Of a DNA stretch of 12,631 nt, positions 7,857 through 12,631 are shown one piece after another. The translations under genes were made by a program, and so were the position numbers. This DNA comes from JANNRW01 sp031401815 (GTDB taxonomy: Bacteria > Desulfobacterota > Desulfuromonadia > Geobacterales > DSM-12255), in NCBI GenBank assembly GCA_031401815.1, contig JANNRW010000431.1, forward strand, positions 1 through 12,631, in the 5' to 3' direction. Under the pieces are notes generated by a model. It saw only the letters and a list, made by a program, of their open reading frames with translations, was not told the DNA's origin and made no database searches. Each line of letters starts with the position of its first letter. Within the stretch, counting starts at the first letter, position 1.

Positions 7857-9044
7857 TTAACTGCGGAGTGCAATGATCGGATCAAGCCGGGAGGCCTGGC
7901 TCGCAGGATAATATCCGAAAAATATACCGATCACGGAAGAGACACCGAAACCCATGAGGATTGCGGCATAGGATATAGTGAAGTGCCATTTGGCAATAAT
8001 GGCTGCTATAAAAGAGCCTCCTACCCCCAGAATAATGCCAAGCAGACCCCCAATCATTGAAAGTATCATTGCTTCGATCAAAAACTGACCCCTGATATCC
8101 ATCTGCCTGGCTCCCAGCGCCCGTCTTATTCCGATCTCCTTGCGGCGCTCGGTTACCGATACAAGCATAACATTCATAACCCCGACCCCACCTACAATCA
8201 GCGAGATGCTTCCGATGGCTCCCAGAAGCAGGGTAAACATTCGCATCTGCTTTTCCATCTGTGCAATAATGTCTTCAGGGCTCTGTACAGAGATTCCGGT
8301 TATTCTGGTATGAGACAGAAAATAGTCACTCACCTCTTTTTGTGCGGCTTTGTGACTTACAGTTGAACTTACTCTGGCAATTATCATCGGGACATCGTAG
8401 TTGTTCTTCATCCGCATTACAGTGGAGATATGGAAGAAAAATGTATCATTCGGATCAAAAGGTCGCATGCTGCTGGGGGGTGCTTTGTCCAGCACCCCGA
8501 TTATGGTGAATATCTGATTGTTAGTCTTGATTTTTGCACCAATACAATCCTCCTTGAGCAGCCCCTGAATCTTTTCGTATGCTCCACTTCCCAGGACGCA
8601 GAAATGGCCGAATTGATCCAGATCGGAGAGAAAGCGCCCCTTAATCACTTTCAGCTTGTTCAATTCAGTAAATTTTTCGGTCACTCCTATTATTGTAGCT
8701 GCACTTAACTTCTTGCCGGCATAACTGACTTCCCCCCCGTGGATAAGCATCGGTGCAACTTCAAGTATGGATGGGCAGTTGACCGGGATGGTCATAGCTT
8801 CCTTCAAATCAAGGATTACATCCTTGACCTTGCTATCCACCCCGGCATCCCTGCGGATAGTTACTATGTCAGTTCCCATCTCCTTGAACTGCCGGAGTGC
8901 CTCTTCCTGGACTATCCTGCCGATAGAGATCATGGCGATGACCGAGCCGATCCCGATAACAATACCGATCAACGCGAGTATAGTCCGCTGCTTTGATGAA
9001 GAGAGAGAGCGTACCGCCTCCCGGATGTTTGTTTTTATCATCAT
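7857..9044 (-). CDS. MacB-type ABC transporter permease (FtsX family)
   Basis: This 395-residue inner-membrane permease has the MacB/LolC plan. TM1 lies at about 21-42 (LIGIVIGIGSVIAMISIG). A periplasmic domain of about 225 residues follows (43-268), then TM2 at about 270-295, TM3 at about 322-350 and TM4 at about 357-380. The coupling-helix motif SVTERRKEIGIRRALGA (296-312) and the C-terminal YYPASQASRLDPIIALR are family hallmarks. It carries no ATPase domain, so MacB is split and the partner is the gene just upstream. In this family the permease drives a mechanotransmission cycle that pushes periplasmic substrate through the adaptor and TolC. The ATG at 9044 is 2 nt after the ATPase stop, with a second ATG as codon 2. 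No strong Shine-Dalgarno is seen, so translation is probably coupled. MacB is inferred over LolCDE because adaptor and TolC-like genes sit beside it. Confidence 0.93.
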   Translation of the reverse strand: MMIKTNIREAVRSLSSSKQRTILALIGIVIGIGSVIAMISIGRIVQEEALRQFKEMGTDIVTIRRDAGVDSKVKDVILDLKEAMTIPVNCPSILEVAPMLIHGGEVSYAGKKLSAATIIGVTEKFTELNKLKVIKGRFLSDLDQFGHFCVLGSGAYEKIQGLLKEDCIGAKIKTNNQIFTIIGVLDKAPPSSMRPFDPNDTFFFHISTVMRMKNNYDVPMIIARVSSTVSHKAAQKEVSDYFLSHTRITGISVQSPEDIIAQMEKQMRMFTLLLGAIGSISLIVGGVGVMNVMLVSVTERRKEIGIRRALGARQMDIRGQFLIEAMILSMIGGLLGIILGVGGSFIAAIIAKWHFTISYAAILMGFGVSSVIGIFFGYYPASQASRLDPIIALRS

Positions 9045-9046
9045 TA

Positions 9047-9709
9047 TTAGAGAATTACCCCGTCTTTCATATGGACAAAACGTTTACACTGCTCAGCTAT
9101 ACCAGGGTCATGAGTGATAATGACAAAAGTAATCCCTTCTTCTTCATTAAGTTTTCTGAACAGATCCATTATCTCCTGCCCGACTCTTGTGTCAAGTGCA
9201 CCTGTAGGCTCATCTGCCAGAATCAGTGATGGTCTGCCGACCAGCGCTCTTGCAATTGCTACTCGTTGCTGCTGCCCACCGGAGAGCTCGGTCGGCTTGT
9301 GGTCGGTTCTCTGGTGCATATCGACCTTTTTCAGGTATTCATAGGAGAGCTCTTTCATTTCAGCTTCGCTTGAACTCCTGTAAATAAGGGGGATTGATAC
9401 ATTTTCAAGAGAGGTCAATTTCGGTAGAAGGTGATACTGTTGAAAAACAAAACCGATATTCTTGTTCCGGATGGTTGAGAGTGTGTCATCATTATCATAA
9501 GAAACCAGGGTTCCGTTAATTGCATAATTACCTGAAGTCGGTCTGTCCAGAAGCCCTATGATATTCATCAGGGTTGATTTTCCGCAACCTGACGGCCCCA
9601 TGATGGCGAGCAGTTCCCCATTATTTACTGTCAGATTTACCCCTTTGAGGATTTCTATCTCAGTAGGGCCAATCCGGTAACTTTTGCGTATATCGATAAG
9701 CTTTAACAT
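9047..9709 (-). CDS. MacB/LolD-type ABC transporter ATP-binding protein
   Basis: This 220-residue cytoplasmic ATPase would power the adjacent FtsX permease. Its motifs are intact and in order: Walker A GPSGCGKST (38-46), Q-loop VFQQ (88-91), signature LSGGQQQR (142-149), Walker B LILADEP (162-168), D-loop GALD and H-loop His200 in IITHD. The length and the GFVFQQYHLLPKL segment fit the MacB/LolD/FtsE group of three-component exporters. Its start is 44 nt after the adaptor stop; only a weak GGA precedes the ATG. It ends 2 nt before the permease start, so the two proteins are very likely made together. Nothing essential is missing, and an active ATPase is expected. Confidence 0.95.
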   Translation of the reverse strand: MLKLIDIRKSYRIGPTEIEILKGVNLTVNNGELLAIMGPSGCGKSTLMNIIGLLDRPTSGNYAINGTLVSYDNDDTLSTIRNKNIGFVFQQYHLLPKLTSLENVSIPLIYRSSSEAEMKELSYEYLKKVDMHQRTDHKPTELSGGQQQRVAIARALVGRPSLILADEPTGALDTRVGQEIMDLFRKLNEEEGITFVIITHDPGIAEQCKRFVHMKDGVIL

Positions 9710-9753
9710 AATAATAATCCGGAGAGCCGATGAACTGAACCAGCAAATATTTT
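9710..9753 (-). other. Gap between adaptor and ATPase genes
   Basis: This 44-nt spacer shows no hairpin followed by a T-run and no clear promoter. A weak GGA about 9 nt before the ATPase ATG is the only candidate ribosome binding site. It looks like an ordinary intra-operon gap. Confidence 0.4.
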
Positions 9754-11514
9754 CTACAATTGAATAAACTCGCCTGCTTTAAGCCCCTTGATTATTTCGA
9801 CCGAATCGAGAGTTGTTTCTCCGGTTTCCACCTCGCGTCTCTCCCCATCTTTCATGATTACAGTTCGCTTGCCGCCGTCACTTTTTACTGCCTGAACAGG
9901 CACCATGATCGCCTGGGGTTTTTCGGAAATTATAACTTCAATATTGGCAGACATGCCGACATATATCTGTTTTCTCTGGGCGTCAGAAATATTATCAACG
10001 GCTATTGCCAGTTCGAAAAGCGCTGCACCACTGCCAGAACCGGATTTTGTCGCCTGTGATGATATATGGCGAACTTTTCCGTTAAGTGTTGTGTCCCTGA
10101 AGGCATCACCGCTGACACGAACCTGTTGACCTGTCCTGATTTTTACGACATCTATCTCATCAACTTTAGCCTTGACTGAAAAACCGGTCAGATCGCCAAT
10201 AGGGAACAGTATTTCACCCTGCTGATAGTTGGCTCCTCGCTCAACTTTTCGCCCCTCCTTACCGTCAGAGCTGCCGGTAGCAACGACAATAACACCGGAA
10301 ACCGGCGCTTTGACTACAGCATGACTGATCTGTGTTTCCATCTCCTTAAGCCTTGACTGTGCGCTTTTCATCTCCATTCTTGCTATGCTTTTATTGTCCG
10401 GGTTTGCTTTGTCTATGATTGCCTTTAACTCTTCCTCTGCTGACTGATAATCAAGCTGCTGGCCTAGATACTGCTGTTTGGCGCTTTCGAGTTCGGTAGC
10501 TGGAATTATCCCTTTTTTAAAAAGTCGTTCAGACTCCTCAAAGTTTCTTTTCTGACTTTCAAGAGAAAGCTTGGCTCGACTCAAAGAGCGTCTGGATCTG
10601 GCTACTTCAGTTCCGTTATCCCAGTTTTCCAGCTCTCTTAATCGTTCTGTTGCTTTGATATAAGCCGTTTTTGCCTCTCCAAGCTTGTTTTCTATTTCGA
10701 CCGTATCCATGACCATAAGTATCTGGCCTGCCTTGACCACTTCTCCGTACTGGAAACGAATATCCTTGATCTTGCCATTGAAAGGGCTCGTCACATTTAC
10801 AACATTAATTGGGTCCAGACTCCCGGTCAGCTGAAGTGTTGATGAGAGCATTTGAGGGGTAATAGTATGTAGTGCCGGACTGTTTGTGCCACCACCCTGT
10901 TTTATGGCGGCGGATCTGCCGGGGAGTGACAGTTTGCGGTTCCAGGAGTAGAGGCCGATACCTACAAATAGAATAATGGAGAACGCAGTGGCGGTAATCC
11001 GGATCACCTGAACTTTCTTCAATGCTGCCTGAAGTCCGGAATTTGACTCCTCAACCTTGAGATAGGCATCCTGAAGTTCCCGATGTTTCCCCTTCAACTC
11101 CTCTGTCAGACGCTCTTCTGCATCACGTAATTTCTTTACTTCTGTAACATCACGGAATACGGCAATAACACCTACTTTTTCCCGTATCCCGGCATTTACA
11201 ACGTGAAGAAAGCTGGTTGTGATGAAAAGAGCAGCTGATTTATCACCGACAGAGAATTCGACCATACGGTTATGTATAAGGTTTTCCTCATACATTGCAT
11301 CGATGATGACCTGATTAAATTCGTCGCACCCTTCGTACTCGAAAAAAATCTCTGCAAACTTCTTCCCGAGTACTTCGTCACGATCAAGGCCGAGCATCAG
11401 TGCTGCCGGAGTATTAAAGGTGATAATCGTGCCGCTGAGATCAATAGCCACTACGCCATCGCTCATGTTTTCAAGGACATTCTGCGCTATGATCCTGTCC
11501 TGGGTACTGTTCAT
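9754..11514 (-). CDS. PAS-domain-fused MacA/HlyD-type periplasmic adaptor protein
   Basis: This 586-residue protein joins two parts. Residues about 8-125 are a PAS domain (MSDGVVAIDLSGTI, a LGLDRDEVLGKKFAEI segment, and the closing GVIAVFRDVTEVKKL). Residues about 126-168 look like a coiled coil, and 171-190 form one membrane span. The periplasmic part is a MacA/HlyD adaptor: lipoyl half-motif at about 240-270 (VTSPFNGKIKDI), alpha hairpin at 275-397, second lipoyl half at 398-440 (VKAPVSGVIV), beta-barrel at about 445-530 and membrane-proximal domain to the end. MacA proteins are usually near 370 residues with the anchor at the N-terminus; here about 170 cytoplasmic residues precede it. The adaptor would bridge the permease to the TolC-like channel, and the PAS part may tune assembly or activity to a cytoplasmic cue. 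No kinase or DNA-binding domain is present. The start overlaps the upstream stop by ATGA. Confidence 0.92.
   Translation of the reverse strand: MNSTQDRIIAQNVLENMSDGVVAIDLSGTIITFNTPAALMLGLDRDEVLGKKFAEIFFEYEGCDEFNQVIIDAMYEENLIHNRMVEFSVGDKSAALFITTSFLHVVNAGIREKVGVIAVFRDVTEVKKLRDAEERLTEELKGKHRELQDAYLKVEESNSGLQAALKKVQVIRITATAFSIILFVGIGLYSWNRKLSLPGRSAAIKQGGGTNSPALHTITPQMLSSTLQLTGSLDPINVVNVTSPFNGKIKDIRFQYGEVVKAGQILMVMDTVEIENKLGEAKTAYIKATERLRELENWDNGTEVARSRRSLSRAKLSLESQKRNFEESERLFKKGIIPATELESAKQQYLGQQLDYQSAEEELKAIIDKANPDNKSIARMEMKSAQSRLKEMETQISHAVVKAPVSGVIVVATGSSDGKEGRKVERGANYQQGEILFPIGDLTGFSVKAKVDEIDVVKIRTGQQVRVSGDAFRDTTLNGKVRHISSQATKSGSGSGAALFELAIAVDNISDAQRKQIYVGMSANIEVIISEKPQAIMVPVQAVKSDGGKRTVIMKDGERREVETGETTLDSVEIIKGLKAGEFIQL
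11511..11514 (-). promoter_or_regulatory. ATGA stop-start overlap between TolC-like and adaptor genes
   Basis: The last codons of the TolC-like gene read GAG CCA TGA, and the adaptor begins at the ATG inside CCATGA. Overlaps of this kind usually couple translation and support an obligate partnership between the two products. Confidence 0.85.
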
Positions 11515-12631
11515 GGCTCTGCTCCCTGTCCTTCATTCAAGGCAATTTTCCAGCTCTCCAGGGTTGTACCTGTGGCACGATCCAGCGCTGCCAGGGCGTT
11601 CTGATAGCTGATGATTGCGCTGAGTTCGCTACTCTGCGCTGTGACAAGATCATTTTCATAAGAGACCATCTGAAAGTTTGTAGTTCTTCCCGACTTCAGC
11701 TTTTCCCGCTCTATTTCCAGTTTTTTTTCTGTAAGAGTTAATGCGTGCTGAGCCAGTTTTACCTGTCTAAGCTTCATCTCCGCATCCCGCAACTGATCCT
11801 GTAACTCAATTTCTATGGTCTCCCGCAGTTTATTAATACCGGCTTCATCCTTTTCGAGTGAAATACGCGCATTGAGATGGTTTTGCTCCAGTGTCAGATC
11901 CCTGAATGGTATGGAAAGCTGAAGCCCAAGATTCCAGGCAACAATTCTGGTGCCTGAAGAGGGGGACTGATTAGCAGAGCTGCCGTAGTACCCTCCGGCA
12001 AGTGAGAGATCCCACAATCTGTTATTCTCGGCGACCATAAGGTTAATCCGGGATATCTCAAGTCGCAGCAGAGAGACAAGATAATCAGGGCGGTTCGCAA
12101 AAGCTGTCTTCATGATCTCATCAAAATCCAGTTTGACAGGCACAAGGGATACTTTCTCGGATGGGATTATTTTACTCTTCTTATCAATATCAAGAAGTTT
12201 AATCAGGGTAAGGCGAGCTGCATCAGCACTGTTTTCCGCTGCCAGAACGCTGAATTCACGATTTGCCACATCTGCTTCTGTCTGCACTATTTCAACCTCT
12301 GCCATTCTCCCGGCGTTAATCAATTCCCGGTTTATCATGACAAGCTCTTTTGCACGTTCAAGGGACTTGTTAGCAATCTCCAGCTGTTCACGGGATTGCA
12401 GAAAAGCACGGTAAGCTGTAATTACAGAACTTACCAGATCCATTACTGTCCCTCTAAGAGATATCAGATTGATCTTCTCATTTATTCGAGCAGTCTGGAC
12501 TGATGCTCGGGTTATTGATAAACCGCCCCCTTTAAGAAGAGGCTGGACAAGAGTCACACCCCAGGAGGTAGTAGCTGTGGAGCTGTTGTTGTCTGGTCTG
12601 GATAATGTCTCCCCCAGTGAAAGGTTGATCT
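11511..12631 (-). CDS. TolC-family outer-membrane efflux protein, N-terminus outside window
   Basis: The frame is open from the right edge to the TGA at 11511, showing 372 residues; TolC-family proteins are usually about 420-490, so signal peptide and first helices are missing. An internal GTG at 12557 could be mistaken for a start, but coding continues upstream (INLSLGETLS, then TTSWGVTLVQPLLKGGG). Two outer-membrane efflux (OEP) repeats can be seen: a beta segment ending VQPLLKGG, then a long helix pair up to about LLDIDKKSK, then the second repeat with FANRPDYLVSLLRLEI, a beta segment (AWNLGLQLSIPF) and a final helix pair ending ALAALDRATGTTLESW. The protein would form the trimeric channel through the outer membrane and periplasm, docking with the adaptor encoded immediately downstream. 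It is the first visible gene of the operon. The exact substrate cannot be read from the channel. Confidence 0.93.
   Translation of the reverse strand, partial: INLSLGETLSRPDNNSSTATTSWGVTLVQPLLKGGGLSITRASVQTARINEKINLISLRGTVMDLVSSVITAYRAFLQSREQLEIANKSLERAKELVMINRELINAGRMAEVEIVQTEADVANREFSVLAAENSADAARLTLIKLLDIDKKSKIIPSEKVSLVPVKLDFDEIMKTAFANRPDYLVSLLRLEISRINLMVAENNRLWDLSLAGGYYGSSANQSPSSGTRIVAWNLGLQLSIPFRDLTLEQNHLNARISLEKDEAGINKLRETIEIELQDQLRDAEMKLRQVKLAQHALTLTEKKLEIEREKLKSGRTTNFQMVSYENDLVTAQSSELSAIISYQNALAALDRATGTTLESWKIALNEGQGAEP
11522..11527 (-). promoter_or_regulatory. Ribosome binding site of the PAS-adaptor gene
   Basis: AGGGAG lies 7 nt before the adaptor ATG, inside the last codons of the TolC-like gene. 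It supports the start that includes the whole PAS domain and argues against a shorter adaptor-only start. Confidence 0.65.

Noticed and set aside
7857..9709. LolCDE lipoprotein-release system
   Set aside because: The ATPase and permease resemble LolD and LolC in part, but the linked adaptor and TolC-like genes and the single permease point to a MacAB-type pump.
12555..12557. GTG as the start of the TolC-like gene
   Set aside because: The frame continues upstream to the window edge with typical TolC-family beta sequence (TTSWGV before it), and the protein would lack its signal peptide; the GTG codes for an internal Val.

Overview
The window looks like a chromosomal segment of a Gram-negative bacterium, most likely of the Desulfuromonadales/Geobacter type (Desulfobacterota). 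I infer this from a TolC-like outer-membrane channel, Sec signal peptides, a transglutaminase-like/RHS giant protein, and a secreted protein ending in a short Gly-Tyr-Asp plus beta-repeat tail that I recall from secreted Geobacter proteins. The taxon is a judgement from protein style; no rRNA or other marker is present.

All six recognisable genes lie on the minus strand, so transcription runs from position 12631 toward position 1. In that order they are: (i) a TolC-family outer-membrane efflux protein, N-terminus outside the window; (ii) a MacA/HlyD-type periplasmic adaptor with an extra cytoplasmic PAS domain and coiled coil before its membrane anchor; (iii) a MacB/LolD-type ABC ATPase; (iv) a MacB-type FtsX permease; (v) a secreted protein with prenyltransferase/squalene-cyclase-like repeats, a calcium-loop motif, a putative Ig-like domain and a beta-rich tail; (vi) a very large Sec-secreted protein with a transglutaminase-like domain that lacks the usual cysteine, an RHS N-terminal module and a long YD-repeat tract, running off the left edge. 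Gaps are -4, 44, 2, 60 and 28 nt, with no terminator seen between genes, so a single operon is plausible. Its promoter would lie right of the window.

Genes i-iv together encode a complete tripartite MacAB-TolC-like pump with MacB split into two polypeptides. MacAB-TolC pumps collect substrates from the periplasm, and genes v and vi encode Sec-exported proteins, so the pump may release, mature or supply something to these surface proteins. That link is inference from co-orientation and spacing only.

The main unusual points are the PAS-adaptor fusion, which puts a cytoplasmic sensor on an efflux adaptor, the pairing of this pump with a giant RHS protein, the absent transglutaminase nucleophile, and EF-hand-like loops inside the RHS protein. 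Coding sequence fills nearly the whole window. I saw no RNA genes, insertion sequences, CRISPR arrays or attachment sites.
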